Source: CAVSDF01 sp963726715 (GTDB lineage Bacteria > Bacteroidota > Rhodothermia > Rhodothermales > BA12). Taken from it: a DNA stretch of 64,000 bases. Position numbers and translations under genes: made by a program. Positions 29,052 to 38,395 of this stretch are shown here, one piece after another. The stretch covers positions 930,001 through 994,000 of the forward strand of contig CAVSDF010000010.1 of the NCBI GenBank assembly GCA_963726715.1, in the 5' to 3' direction. Position 1 is the stretch's first letter. Every line of letters begins with the position of its first letter. The notes under the pieces are model-generated. The model did no database searches. It was not told the DNA's origin and saw only the letters and a list, made by a program, of their open reading frames with translations.

Positions 29052-31232
29052 ATGCGGCGCTCCGCCCTGCTCCTTCTCGCGCTCGCCGCCCTTCCGGCCG
29101 CCGCGCAGCCTCTCGCGCAGCCCCGCGTCGTGGCGGTGCGGGCGGAGGTGGCGCCGCGCGTCGACGGATCGCTCGACGACGCCGTCTGGGCGACCGCGCC
29201 GGTCACGTCGGAGTTCCGGCAGCGCGCCCCGGTCGATCTCGGCGAGCCGAGCGAGCGCACCGAACTGCGCATCGCCTTCGACGCGACAACGCTCTACATC
29301 GCCGTCCACAGCTTCGACCGCGAGCCGTCGAAGATCCGCGCGGCCATCCTCGAGCGCGGCGGGCGCATCGACAAGGACGACAACGTCCGCATCGCCATCG
29401 ACACGTTCTTCGATCACAAGAACGCCTACATCTTCGAGATCAACCCGCTCGGCACGCAGGACGACGCGCTCCTGACCGACGAGAAGACGACGAACTGGGA
29501 CTGGAACGGCGTCTTCCGCTCCGAAGGCCGCATCACGCCCGATGGCTGGACGCTCGAAGTCGCCATCCCCTTCACCACGCTCCGCTTCCCCGACGGCGAG
29601 GCGCCGGTCATGGGCATCGCCGTGCAGCGGACGATCAACCGCAAGAACGAGGAGGTGCTCTTCCCCGGCATCGCGCGCGACTACCGGCAGGGCTTCTTCC
29701 AGGTCTCGCAGTACGCCCGCCTCGACGGGCTAAGCGGCATCCGGCGCGGGCGCGGCATCGAGGTCAAACCGTACGTGCTCGCGGGCGCCGCCGAAGCGCC
29801 GAGGGTCGCCGGAGAGCCGCGCGGGAGGTTCGAGCGGCAGATCGGCGGCGACGCCAAGGTGTCGCTCACGTCGAGTCTGCTCCTCGACCTGACGCTCAAC
29901 ACCGACTTTGCGCAGGTCGAGGCCGACGCGGCGCAGATCAACCTGACGCGCTTCAACCTCTTCTTCCCCGAGAAGCGCGAGTTCTTCCTCGAACGCGCGG
30001 GCCTCTTCCGCTTCGGCGACGAGGGCGAGACGGAGACGTTCTTCAGCCGCCGCATCGGCATCGCCAACCCGCTCGCGGGCGGGGCGCGGCTGACGGGGCA
30101 GGTCGGGCGCGTCGGCGTCGGGCTGCTCAACCTGCAGACGCGCGAGGCGCGCGAGGACGGCACGCCGGGCGCCAACTACAGCGTCGCGCGTGTGCAGACG
30201 GCGCTCGGACCGCGCGCGAGCGTCGGCGCCATCGCCACGAACGTCGAGGCGGCGCGCTCGGGCCTCTACAACCGCGCCGCCGGCGTCGACGGCATCGTGC
30301 GCTTCTGGGGCGCCTCGTCGGTGTCGGGATGGGTGACGGGCGTCGCCGCGCCGTCGGATTCGACGACCGGAGACCGGCAGAACCGCGCCGGGAGCGTGCA
30401 ACTGAGCGTGGGGCGCGACATCTACAGCGCCGATCTCTCGCTCACCGACATCGGGCGCGGGTTCAGCCCCGGCATCGGCTTCGTCGAGCGCGACGACTAC
30501 CGCCGCGTCGCGGGCGAGATCGGCTACCGCCCCATCGTCGGCGACGGACGCGGGTTCGTGCGGCGCCTCGTCTTCGACGTCGAGGGGCGCGTCTACACCG
30601 GGCACGACGACCGCTTGCAGACGCGCGAGGCCGAGGCCAACGCCATCGTGCAGTTCCGTGCCCGCGACCGCGTGAGCGTGGCCGCGAACCGCACCACCGA
30701 GGTTCTCGCCGAGCCCTTTTCGCTGCGCGGCGGCACCGTCGTCGTCGCGCCGGGCCGCTACACCGACGCGGGCGTCTCCCTGCGCGCCAAGACCGACGAG
30801 AGCCGCCGCGTCTACGCCCGCGCGGGCCTCGACCGCAAAGGCTTCTTCGGCGGCACGCAGACCGGCGGAAACGTGGCCGTCGGCGGGCAGGCGTCGCGCC
30901 ACCTCAAGGGCGAGGCGTCGGCGCGGCTCTCCCGCATCGACCACCCGAGCGGCACCCTCGACGCCGCCGTCCTCGGCCTGCGCGTCGACGTGGCCGCCAA
31001 CCGCGACCTCTTCGGCGCCGTCCTCGTGCAGTACGACAACTTCACCCGCCTCGTGCGCGCCAACGTGCGCCTGAACTGGATCCACACGCCGGGCAGCAAC
31101 CTGTACGTCGTCTTCAACACCGCCTACGTCTTCGACCCCGAATCGACCGCGGGCGACCTGCTCTCGCCGACCGCCTACGCCCTCCGCGACCGCACCGGCA
31201 TCGCCAAGCTCACCTACCGCATCGCCTTCTGA
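29052..31232 (+). CDS. DUF5916 protein with CBM9-like N-domain
   Basis: 726 residues from ATG 29052 after TTGCTCTCCCGACCTCC. The signal peptide ends about residue 19. Residues 25-230 form the carbohydrate-binding-family-9-like domain (PRVDGSLDDAVWATAP, ELRIAFDATTLYIAVHSFD, DDNVRIAIDTFFDHKNAY, WTLEVAIPFTTLRFP). The DUF5916 region follows with LTLNTDFAQVEADAAQINLT and FNLFFPEKREFFLERAGLF, then a long beta-barrel-like C-terminus ending KLTYRIAF with a terminal phenylalanine typical of outer-membrane barrels. No frameshift. The function of DUF5916 proteins is not established; an outer-membrane location in glycan or surface handling is inferred. A TTTTG box lies 14 bases upstream of the start. Confidence 0.85.
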   Translation: MRRSALLLLALAALPAAAQPLAQPRVVAVRAEVAPRVDGSLDDAVWATAPVTSEFRQRAPVDLGEPSERTELRIAFDATTLYIAVHSFDREPSKIRAAILERGGRIDKDDNVRIAIDTFFDHKNAYIFEINPLGTQDDALLTDEKTTNWDWNGVFRSEGRITPDGWTLEVAIPFTTLRFPDGEAPVMGIAVQRTINRKNEEVLFPGIARDYRQGFFQVSQYARLDGLSGIRRGRGIEVKPYVLAGAAEAPRVAGEPRGRFERQIGGDAKVSLTSSLLLDLTLNTDFAQVEADAAQINLTRFNLFFPEKREFFLERAGLFRFGDEGETETFFSRRIGIANPLAGGARLTGQVGRVGVGLLNLQTREAREDGTPGANYSVARVQTALGPRASVGAIATNVEAARSGLYNRAAGVDGIVRFWGASSVSGWVTGVAAPSDSTTGDRQNRAGSVQLSVGRDIYSADLSLTDIGRGFSPGIGFVERDDYRRVAGEIGYRPIVGDGRGFVRRLVFDVEGRVYTGHDDRLQTREAEANAIVQFRARDRVSVAANRTTEVLAEPFSLRGGTVVVAPGRYTDAGVSLRAKTDESRRVYARAGLDRKGFFGGTQTGGNVAVGGQASRHLKGEASARLSRIDHPSGTLDAAVLGLRVDVAANRDLFGAVLVQYDNFTRLVRANVRLNWIHTPGSNLYVVFNTAYVFDPESTAGDLLSPTAYALRDRTGIAKLTYRIAF

Positions 31233-31250
31233 GGCGGCGCGGGTGTGCCG

Positions 31251-32385
31251 TCACCCGTCGATGGCGCCGCCGCAGCCGGAGCCGGAGCCGGCGGTGCAGC
31301 CGTAGCAGTGGCGCTCGGTGCGGATGGCGTGCGTCTGCCAGCGGGCGAGGTCGAAGTCGTGGACGCTCATCTGTCCGCCGTCCTCGAAGGCCATGTCCAT
31401 TTCGAGCTGCTGGTTGAAGTCGCAGTCGAAGAGGCGCCCGTCGTAGCCGACCGAGAGCGTGGTCCGGCACATCAGCCCCGCGATGGTCGCCGGGTTGAAG
31501 GCGCTCACCAAACGCTCGGTGTAGGCCTCGGTCATCCCCTTCTGCAAGAGCCACTCCAGATACCGGCTGATCGGCATGTTGTTGAGCGCGAGCAGGCGGT
31601 CGAAGCGCAGGCCGTGGTGCGCGAGCAGCGCCTCCTTCCACTCGCGTTCGAGACTGGCCTGGTTGCCCGCGAGGAACGCGCCGACGGGGTTGGTGACGAG
31701 CGTCAGCACGAGCGATGCACCGTCCGCATCCGGCCCCATCCCGTAGCCGACGTCGTTGAGCATCTTGAGCGCGCGGAGGCTCTTCTCGTACGTCCCGTCG
31801 CCGCGCTGCGCGTCGGTGCCGCTCTTGCGGTAGTGCGGGAGCGAGCAGACGACCTCGACGCCGTGGGCGGCGAAGAACGCCGGCAGGTGCCGGAAGCGCG
31901 GCACGGTGAGGATCGTCAGGTTGCAGCGGTCGATGACGTGCATCCCCATCGCCCGCGCCTCGGTGATGAGGTACTCGAAGTGCGGGTTGAGTTCCGGCGC
32001 GCCCCCTGTCAGGTCGAGCACCGACGCGCCCGAGGCGCGCATCGCCGCGACGCAGGCCTCGGCCGTCTCGCGGTCCATGTTGGCGTCGGTGCGGTCGGGC
32101 CCGCTGTCCACGTGGCAGTGGCGGCAGGTCATGTTGCAGAGCTTGCCGACGTTGATCTGGAAGATGTCGAGCGTGGCCGGGCGGAGGGCGCCCTCCCACC
32201 CGGACGCGGCGAGGTCGCGCCAGAAGACGCCGGTGCCGGTCGGGCCGCCCGTGAGCGCGAGCGCGTCGAGTTCGGCGAGTCTGCCGCTCGGGCGAGACGA
32301 GCGGGTCGCGGCGGACGTGGAGGCTCGTCGTCGTGCGCGGCCCGTCGAGCAGCGCCACGTCGTCGACGGAGACGAAATCGGACAT
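31251..32385 (-). CDS. arsS: Arsenosugar biosynthesis radical SAM protein ArsS (one frameshift)
   Basis: From ATG 32385 after CCTTCCTTCCCCCCG the protein begins MSDFVSVDDVALLDGP, shifts by one base near 32283 into LAELDALALTGGPTGTGVFW, then INVGKLCNMTCRHCHVDSGP, which holds the radical-SAM C-x3-C-x2-C site. LDLTGGAPELNPHFEYLI is the SAM-binding stretch. The C-terminal part has the extra cysteines typical of ArsS (AGLMCRTTLSVG, FDCDF, HCYGCTAGSGSGCGG). It is proposed to attach the 5'-deoxyadenosyl group to dimethylated arsenic, the key step to arsenosugars. The neighbour 81 bases upstream on the same strand is the AhpD-like protein usually found with it. No ArsM methyltransferase is in the window. 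Confidence 0.88.
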
Positions 32386-32465
32386 CGGGGGGAAGGAAGG
32401 AGTCTGCTGTGGACGGTGGCGGGAGGCGCGCGCGTTCCGCGGGGGCACGGTGAGACGCCGCCGCG

Positions 32466-32807
32466 TCACATCGACTTGCCCTTGACGTGCTCCATCATCT
32501 GCATCCCGTGCACGAGGCTCGCGCCGCCGCGAATGGCGCAGGCCACGTGGACGGCCTCGGTCATCTGCTCCATGTCCGCCCCCTTTTCGAGCGCATCGGT
32601 CGAGTAGGCGTCGATGCAGTACGGGCACTGCACGGCGTGGGCGACGGCGAGGGCGATCAGGCTCTTCTCGCGGGCCGAGAGGGCGCCGTCGGCGAACACC
32701 TGTCCGTAGTAGTCGAAGAAGGCCTTGCCGAGCGCGGGCGCGCCCTCGGAGATGGTGCCGAAGGCGGCGAGGTGCTCGGGCTTGTAGTAGGTGTCGGCGG
32801 ATGCCAT
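32466..32807 (-). CDS. AhpD-like protein associated with arsenosugar biosynthesis
   Basis: 113 residues, a carboxymuconolactone-decarboxylase/AhpD fold. The redox motif is C-P-Y-C in AVQCPYCIDAYSTDALEKG (about residue 55), followed by the helical HVACAIRGGASLVHGMQMM. The start ATG follows CCAGCCTCCCTCCGACCG. The N-terminus YYKPEHLAAFGTISEGAPAL matches the peroxidase-like family repeatedly encoded next to arsS. It probably handles thiol or arsenic redox chemistry in the cytosol. Co-directional with arsS, 80 bases apart, so likely one operon. Confidence 0.85.
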   Translation of the reverse strand: MASADTYYKPEHLAAFGTISEGAPALGKAFFDYYGQVFADGALSAREKSLIALAVAHAVQCPYCIDAYSTDALEKGADMEQMTEAVHVACAIRGGASLVHGMQMMEHVKGKSM

Positions 32808-33042
32808 CGGTCGGAGGGAGGCTGGGGATAGAGGCGGCGCCGACGGTGTGCGGCGCGTGTAGCGACGGTGAAGCCGCGGCCGGGCACGCCTGTTTCCCCG
32901 CGTCGGTGCTCGCCTTGTGGCCACGCGGGTGCCGGTACCGCACGCGTGAGCCAGTCGGGCCGGGTGCGCGCCGCCGAGGGCACTGCGGAGTTTGCCTGTA
33001 CCTCTGCCTGTACCCCCGAGCGCCACGTGCCCGGGTTTCCCA

Positions 33043-33081
33043 AACAACGAGCGCCAGCCCCCATCACTGGAGGCTGGCGCT
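33043..33081 (-). terminator. Intrinsic terminator of tRNA-His/tRNA-Glu unit
   Basis: On the minus strand AGCGCCAGCC and GGCTGGCGCT form a perfect 10-bp stem that begins at the last base of the encoded CCA of tRNA-Glu, followed by CGTTGTTTGGG, a T-rich tract. Confidence 0.6.
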
Positions 33082-33155
33082 GGTAGTCGGTACGGGACTC
33101 GAACCCGTGTTGTCGCTGTGAAAAAGCGAAGTCCTAACCCCTAGACGAACCGACC
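33081..33155 (-). tRNA. tRNA-Glu (anticodon TTC)
   Basis: 75 bases including an encoded CCA. The anticodon arm is TCGCT-TTTTCAC-AGCGA with anticodon TTC. The D-arm GTCTAGGGGTTAGGAC and T-arm ACGGG-TTCGAGT-CCCGT are canonical. The acceptor GGTCGGT/ACCGACT has one G-T pair. Downstream of tRNA-His by 26 bases. Confidence 0.95.
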
Positions 33156-33181
33156 GTCGTCGCCCGGCGCGGGGCCGGGGG

Positions 33182-33256
33182 GGAGAGTGATGGGGTTCGA
33201 ACCCACGACCTCCAGAGTCACAATCTGGCGCTCTAACCGGCTGAGCTACACCCTCC
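33182..33256 (-). tRNA. tRNA-His (anticodon GTG)
   Basis: Anticodon arm CCAGA-TTGTGAC-TCTGG, anticodon GTG. The extra 5' G (G-1) facing C73, the histidine identity pair, is encoded. T-arm GTGGG-TTCGAAC-CCCAT. CCA is not encoded (CCC follows). Probably co-transcribed with tRNA-Glu. TATCTT about 20 bases upstream could be the minus-10. Confidence 0.95.
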
Positions 33257-33328
33257 ATCGGGAGGACGGGCAAGATACCACGACGCCCCGCCCGTCCGGA
33301 ATGAAGAATCGGCAACGGGGGGGAGGAC

Positions 33329-33456
33329 GGTTGGTGGGTTGGTGAGAGATTGAGCTGGTGAGGGTGAGCACACGCTCAGGCCGTCTCCGCTCCCGACGCC
33401 GCCCGTCACCCTCCCACAACCTCACCGACCCACCCCTCACAAACTCCCCCACTCAC
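33329..33456. repeat. Paired GT-rich and CA-rich arms between tRNAs and porZ
   Basis: GT-rich arm 33329-33368 (GGTTGGTGGGTTGGTGAGAG) and CA-rich arm 33407-33456 (CCTCCCACAACCTCACC and CACCCCTCACAAACTCCCCC). The right arm ends at the porZ stop codon. Confidence 0.5.
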
Positions 33457-35915
33457 CGGATCACCGCGACGCGCCCCGTCGCCGCCCCGCCGCCGCCGAC
33501 GGCGACGATGAGGTAGACGCCCGAGGGCACGAGGTCGCCGCGGTCGTCGCGGGCGTCCCAGTCGAGGCTACCGCCTCGGCCCGAGAGGCGTCGCACGAGG
33601 CGCCCGTCGGGGGCGAGGATGCGCACATCGGTGTCGGCGACGAGCGTGCGGACGGTCACGCGCTCGGCATCGCCATCCCCAAGACGGAGCGGGTTCGGGA
33701 AGACGCTCAGCGCCTGCGGACGCGCGGACGCGGGCACGGGGGCGCCTTCGTAGATCGCGAGGCCGCCCTCGGTGCCGACGTACAGGTGCCCGGTCAGCGG
33801 CGAGACCGCGAGCGCGGTGACGCGGTTCGACGGGAGCGGGCTGTTGAGGGTCGTCAGGCGCGCCGTCTCCGTGAAGCCGTCGCCGCGGTCCTCGATGCGG
33901 ATCAGCCCCTCGTCGGTGCCCACCCAGAGCGCGTCGGCGGCGTCGATGGTGAGGGCGCGCACGCGCAGGCCGAGGAGGACGTAGCCGCGCGTCCCGTCGG
34001 CGAAGGGCTGCGTGGTCGGCCAGACGAAGCCGCTCGTGGCGTCGCGGGCGACGACCGAGGAGTTCGGCAAATAGGCGAGGCCCTTGTCGGTGCCGACCCA
34101 GAGGCGCCCGCGCCGGTCTTCGGTGACGGCGGCGATGACCTCGCTCGCACCCGCCGACGAGGCCGGGAATCCGCGCCCTTCCGCCCCGCCCATCGGGAAG
34201 AAGCGGATCGCGTCGTCGGTCGTCTCCGCCAGGCGGGCGCCGGGGTCGTAGAGGAGCAGGCCGCGGTTGATCTTGAAGTCGCCCTCGCTCTGAACGGAGA
34301 TCCAGAGGTGGTTGAAGGCGTCGAGGAAGGTCCGCGAGAGCGCCGTGAAGGTCGGCGAGTAGCCGCCCGTCGCCGGCAGCGGCAGGGCCGTCCACGCAGT
34401 GCCAACGCGCACGTGCAGGGGCGTCGAGGCGATCTTGTTGGCCGCCCAGACCGTCGATCCGTCGCGCGTCGCCGAGACGCCGTCGACGATGACGAAGGGC
34501 GGGTTCGAGGGGATGGAGGGCAGGAGCGACGAGTTGGTCGTCGAGTAGACGGTCACCTCGCCCGCTGCGTCGATGCGCGCGAGGCCGCCGCCGCCGCTGC
34601 CGACCCACGCGCCGCCGTCGGACGTTGCCGAAACGGCCGTCGCGCCGCCGGGGAAGCCCGGTCGCAGCGCCTGCGTGTAGTTGGCCCACGTGTCGCCGTC
34701 GGGGGCGAGGCGGAAGGCGCCGCTGCCGATGCCCGTCGGGGTGCCGGTGGCCCAGAGCGTGCCGTCGGTGGTGGCGCTGAGGGTGGTGAAGACGTCGGCG
34801 GCGGGACCGGGCGGCGCGATGCGGCGGTCGAGCGCGAGCGCGCCATCGCCTCCGACGCGGGCGAGGGAGAGGCCGCGCACCGAGTCGGCGAGGACGACGA
34901 GGCTGCCTGCGACGGCGGCATCCTGGGCGGCGAGGGCGGCGGTGCGGGTCGCGGTGCCGGTGGCGGCGATGCGGGCGGCGCCGTTCTCGGCGAGGGCGGC
35001 GATGAGGTCCGGGCCGCTGGCCACGAGCCGCCGCGCCGGTCCGGGCAGCCCGGCGATGGGCGTCCACGCGCCTGCGCTGCCGGGTGCGGCGGCGGTGGCG
35101 CGCACGAACACGCCGCCCGTCGTCCCCGCGTACACGCGTCCACCGACGCTGGCGACGCTCCGCACGGCCGCGCCGAGCGGCTCGACGGCCCAGTTGCCGG
35201 GGTCCTGCAGGTTGCGCCCATCGAGGCGTCCGATGGCGACGCCGCCGTCGAGGGCCACGAAGAGCGCCTGACCGGACGTGCTCCCCGCCGCGCCGGGCGC
35301 CGGGCCGCGGGCGACGTCGAAGGCGGGCGACGAGGGCGGCTGCGCGCCGAAGCGGCTGTACGTCTCGCGCACGACAAGGGCCGCGGCGTCGAAGGCGACG
35401 ACGCCGAAGCGGGTGGTCGCGTAGAGCGTGTCCCCGAGCGAGACGAGGCGGGTGACGGCGCGCTGCGGGAAGCGGTCGGCGCGGGCGATGTCGCGGAGCG
35501 TGCGCACGTCGCCGGTCACGAGGTCGAGGCGGTCGACGACGCCGTCGGCGTAGCCGATCCACACGGCGCGGCGCCGCACGTCGGCGGCGATGGCGCGGGC
35601 GCTCAGGCCCGCGAGGCCGTCGGCGGTCGTGTAGGCGCGGACCTCGTCGGAGGCGGCGCCGCTGCCGATCCGGACGCGGTAGACGCCGCCGCTCGTCGCC
35701 GCCCACGCGGCGGTGTCGCCGAAGGCGGTGACGGCGGCGGTGCGTTGGAGCGTCGTGTGCAGGCGCCACGTGCCGGGCAGGCCCTCAGCGGCGCCCGGCG
35801 CGGTGCCCTGCGCGCGGACGGCGGGCGCGGCGATCAACACGGCAGCGGCACAGACGGCGGCAGACGCGCGCGCGAGCGGATGGCGCCGGAGGCGCGGGGG
35901 GACCGGGAGAGGCAT
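33453..35915 (-). CDS. porZ: PorZ-like T9SS beta-propeller protein
   Basis: 820 residues from ATG 35915 after CCCCGACGCTCCG; an alternative ATG lies at 35936. The signal peptide ends A-V-R-A-Q. Then come two propeller halves made of short blades with W-x-G/T repeats: TTADGLAGLSARAIAADVRR, VWIGYADGVVDRLDLVTG, TLYATTRFGVVAFD in the first; LWVGTDKGLAYLPNSS, LWVGTDEGLIRIEDRG and LYVGTEGGLAIYEG in the second. The C-terminus (FPNPLRLGDG, TDVRILAPDGRLVRRLSG, VPSGVYLIVAVGG) is a T9SS sorting-type domain. PorZ sits at the cell surface and delivers anionic lipopolysaccharide to the attachment complex that processes T9SS cargo. Similarity to two-component-type propellers makes a related sensor possible. 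Confidence 0.75.
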   Translation of the reverse strand: MPLPVPPRLRRHPLARASAAVCAAAVLIAAPAVRAQGTAPGAAEGLPGTWRLHTTLQRTAAVTAFGDTAAWAATSGGVYRVRIGSGAASDEVRAYTTADGLAGLSARAIAADVRRRAVWIGYADGVVDRLDLVTGDVRTLRDIARADRFPQRAVTRLVSLGDTLYATTRFGVVAFDAAALVVRETYSRFGAQPPSSPAFDVARGPAPGAAGSTSGQALFVALDGGVAIGRLDGRNLQDPGNWAVEPLGAAVRSVASVGGRVYAGTTGGVFVRATAAAPGSAGAWTPIAGLPGPARRLVASGPDLIAALAENGAARIAATGTATRTAALAAQDAAVAGSLVVLADSVRGLSLARVGGDGALALDRRIAPPGPAADVFTTLSATTDGTLWATGTPTGIGSGAFRLAPDGDTWANYTQALRPGFPGGATAVSATSDGGAWVGSGGGGLARIDAAGEVTVYSTTNSSLLPSIPSNPPFVIVDGVSATRDGSTVWAANKIASTPLHVRVGTAWTALPLPATGGYSPTFTALSRTFLDAFNHLWISVQSEGDFKINRGLLLYDPGARLAETTDDAIRFFPMGGAEGRGFPASSAGASEVIAAVTEDRRGRLWVGTDKGLAYLPNSSVVARDATSGFVWPTTQPFADGTRGYVLLGLRVRALTIDAADALWVGTDEGLIRIEDRGDGFTETARLTTLNSPLPSNRVTALAVSPLTGHLYVGTEGGLAIYEGAPVPASARPQALSVFPNPLRLGDGDAERVTVRTLVADTDVRILAPDGRLVRRLSGRGGSLDWDARDDRGDLVPSGVYLIVAVGGGGAATGRVAVIR

Positions 35916-36092
35916 CGGAGCGTCGGGGACGGGCACGCGGCGGCCGCTCGAACGGCGGCGGCGCCACGGGCGGTGGGCGCGGAAAAGACGGTAGCGCGTC
36001 GGTCCGATGGGCAGCGGTGCGTGGTGAGGAGGAGGAACGACCGGCGAGGCGCCGCGCGTGCCCGGAGGCGGCGGAGGCGGGCGCGGTGGCGA

Positions 36093-36587
36093 TCAGTCGG
36101 CGGCGATGAGGCGGAGCAGGCGCGACATCTCGACGGCGACGGTGGCGGCTTCGGCGCCCTTGTTGCCGACCGCGCCGCCCGCGCGGGCCATCGCCTGGTC
36201 GAGCGTATCGGTCGTGAGGACGCCGAAGACGACCGGGCGCCCGGTGTCGAGGGCGACGCGCTGCGCACCGGCGGCGGCCTGGGCGCAGACGTAGTCGAAG
36301 TGCGGCGTCTCGCCGCGGATGACGCAGCCGAGCAGCACGACGGCGTCGTAGGCGACGGGCGAGGTCGTGAGCATCGCCTGGGCGGCCAGCGGAAGCTCGA
36401 AGGCGCCGGGCACATCGACGACCGTCACGTCGGTCACGTCGGCGGCGGCGAGCGCGTCGCGGGCGCCGTCGAGCAGGCGCGTGGTGACGGCGTCGTTGTA
36501 GCGGCTCACCGCGACGCCGATGCGCAGCCCGGTGCCCGAGACCACGGCGGCGGGGGCATCGGTGCGGTTGGCGGCGACGGTGGGCAT
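36093..36587 (-). CDS. ribH: 6,7-dimethyl-8-ribityllumazine synthase
   Basis: 164 residues, normal length. It condenses the ribityl-aminopyrimidine with a four-carbon phosphate in riboflavin synthesis, as an icosahedral or pentameric complex in the cytosol. Landmarks: RIGVAVSRYNDAVTTRLLDGA, VVDVPGAFELPLAAQAM (substrate loop), VVLLGCVIRGETPHFDYVC with the conserved His, and VVFGVLTTDTLDQAMARAGG. The start ATG follows CCCGCACCG. No FMN riboswitch fits in the 53-base gap upstream. The PHP gene ends just before, so the two may be co-transcribed. Confidence 0.97.
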   Translation of the reverse strand: MPTVAANRTDAPAAVVSGTGLRIGVAVSRYNDAVTTRLLDGARDALAAADVTDVTVVDVPGAFELPLAAQAMLTTSPVAYDAVVLLGCVIRGETPHFDYVCAQAAAGAQRVALDTGRPVVFGVLTTDTLDQAMARAGGAVGNKGAEAATVAVEMSRLLRLIAAD

Positions 36588-36640
36588 CGGTGCGGGCGGG
36601 AGGCGCGAAGAAGAGAGAGGGCGGCGGGGCGATGGGCGCG

Positions 36641-37541
36641 TCAGACGATGCGGCGCATCGGCGGCAGATCGTCGGCGGCGACGGAGAAGCGTCCGAGGCG
36701 TTCGTCGTCGCCCGCGCGGTGCCCATGATAATCCGAGCCGCCCGTCTGGCACAAGCCACGCCGCCGCGCCTCCTCCACGAAGAAGCGCTCCGACGCCCAT
36801 CCGTGCGACGGATGCCGCACCTCGATCCCGTCGATGCCCGCCGCGACGAGCTGCCCGAGCGCGTCTTCCGACGGCAGGAACGCCGGATGCGCCGCGACGA
36901 CGAAGCCGCCTGCCGCGTGGACCATCCGGATCGCCTCGCGCGCCGGAAAGGGCGCCTTGGGCGCCGCCGCCGGACCGCCGTCGCGCAGGAACCGCTCGAA
37001 CGCATCGGGCACGTCCACCGCCGCGCCGACGGCCACGATCTCCGCCGCCACGTGCGGGCGCCCGATCGCGCCGCCGCCCGCGCGCGCCTCGACGCCCGCC
37101 ACCGTCACCGGCACGCCGAGGTCGTTGAGCCGCGCCACCATCTCCGCCGCCCGCGCCCGCCGGACGTGCTGAAACGCGTCGAGGTGGTCGCGCAGCGCCG
37201 CATCGCGCACATCGACCCCGAGCGCCAGCAAATGCACCTCCACATCCCCCGACGCCGAGGACGCCAACGTCGAGGACGCCGACGTGCCGCCCACCGAACC
37301 GCCGAGCCGATGCCCGCGCGGCGCCGCCGTCCGCGCGAGGGTGACGCTGAGTTCGACGCCTGCGACGAGGCCGATGCCCACGCGCCGCGCCGCCGACCGC
37401 CGCTTCGTCGATGCCGCCGAGCGTGTCGTGGTCGGTGATGGCGAGCAGGCCGATGCCCGCGGCATGGGCCGCAGCGACGAGCGCCGCCGGGGCGAGCCGT
37501 CCGTCGGAGGCCGTCGTGTGGGTGTGGAGGTCGGAGATCAC
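36641..37541 (-). CDS. PHP-domain phosphoesterase, YciV/TrpH-like (one frameshift)
   Basis: About 300 residues from a GTG at 37541. The first metal ligands are in ISDLHTHTTASDG and LLAITDHDTLGG. Near 37385 the frame shifts by one base; the second frame carries GLVAGVELSVTL, ARAAEMVARLNDLGVPVT, GRPHVAAEIVA, AAHPAFLPSED and the final ligand block QTGGSDYHGHRAGDD. These are the H-x-H, D-H, E, H and D-x-H ligands of the trinuclear PHP site. Relatives act as nucleases or nucleoside 3',5'-bisphosphatases (RNase AM). About 25 Ser/Gly/Ala-rich residues are inserted after VELSV, unusual for the family. It ends just upstream of ribH. Confidence 0.82.
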
Positions 37542-37849
37542 GGGCAGGGGGAGAACGGAAGAGCCGGAAACGAACGCCCGCGCGGCTGACAACGCCCCGT
37601 CACAGGGAGCGTTTGTGGGGTGGCGGGTTTGTGAGTTCATGGGGTGTGAGATCGCATCGACCTGTCCCGGTTTTTCCCCGCTACGCTCTCACCACCCCAC
37701 CCTCTCACCACCTCACCATCTCTCACCCCCTCCGATTTGACGGCGCCGTCACCGGGCGGCGAGGGTCGTTCGCATAGATTGACGACCCGGTCCGTTTGGC
37801 CGGATTGCCGTCCCCGCCGCGCGCCGCCGCCCTTCCCTTCCCTCCCCCG
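37542..37849. other. Intergenic region with GT/CA-rich arms and possible HIT promoter
   Basis: A divergent 308-base gap. GT-rich arm at 37605-37648 (GTGGGGTGGCGGGTTTGTGA) and CA-rich arm at 37689-37735 (CTCTCACCACCCCACCCTC). Beyond them TAGATTGA (37775-37782) or TCCGTTTGG (37791-37799) could be the promoter of the HIT gene. No gene. Confidence 0.45.
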
Positions 37850-38395
37850 ATGGACCGCCTCTGGAGCCCCTGGCGCGCGCGCCACGTCGCCTCGTTCGCC
37901 GATGGCGCGGGCGTCGATGCCGACGGGCGGACGCTCTTCGAGCGCCTCGCGGCCTCGGGCGACGACGAGGCGGCGCTCATCCTCTGGCGTGGGCGCCACG
38001 TCTTCGCCCTCCTCAACCGCTACCCCTACACGAACGGCCACCTGATGCTCGTGCCGTACCGCGCCGTCCGCGACTACGACGCGCTCACGGCGGGCGAGCA
38101 GGCCGAGCTGTTCTCCGCCCTTGCCCGCGCGATCCGGTGGCTGCGCGCGGCGCTCGCTCCCGAGGGCTTCAACGTAGGGATGAACCTCGGCAGCGCAGGC
38201 GGCGCCGCCATCGCCGAGCACCTGCACCTGCACGTCGTGCCCCGCTGGGCGGGCGACACCAATTTCATGCCCGTCGTCGGCGAGGCCAAGGTCATCCCCG
38301 AGGCCCTCGACGTCACCTACGCCCGCCTCCGCGACGCCATCGGCGCCGACGACGCGGCTGACGACGCCGACGCCCCGCGCGCCGACGCCTCCTGA
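37850..38395 (+). CDS. HIT-family hydrolase/transferase
   Basis: 181 residues from ATG 37850 after CCCTTCCCTCCCCCG. The N-terminus MDRLWSPWRARHVASF is typical of the Ap4A-phosphorylase-like branch of HIT proteins. FALLNRYPYTNGHLMLVP (about 52-69) is the nucleotide strand, and the histidine triad is in AEHLHLHVVPRWAGDTNFMP (about 124-143). It cleaves dinucleoside polyphosphates or adenylated molecules in the cytosol. The acidic tail ADDAADDADAPRADAS is low-complexity. The stop TGA overlaps the next ATG (TGATG), so the following membrane-protein gene is translationally coupled. Confidence 0.92.
   Translation: MDRLWSPWRARHVASFADGAGVDADGRTLFERLAASGDDEAALILWRGRHVFALLNRYPYTNGHLMLVPYRAVRDYDALTAGEQAELFSALARAIRWLRAALAPEGFNVGMNLGSAGGAAIAEHLHLHVVPRWAGDTNFMPVVGEAKVIPEALDVTYARLRDAIGADDAADDADAPRADAS

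Noticed and set aside
36588..36640. FMN riboswitch before ribH
   Set aside because: Only 53 bases separate ribH from the PHP gene, too short for the aptamer.
33786..36728. A 980-codon plus-strand frame opposite porZ
   Set aside because: Low-complexity Arg/Gly/Asp sequence with no motif; porZ on the minus strand has clear propeller and sorting-domain patterns.
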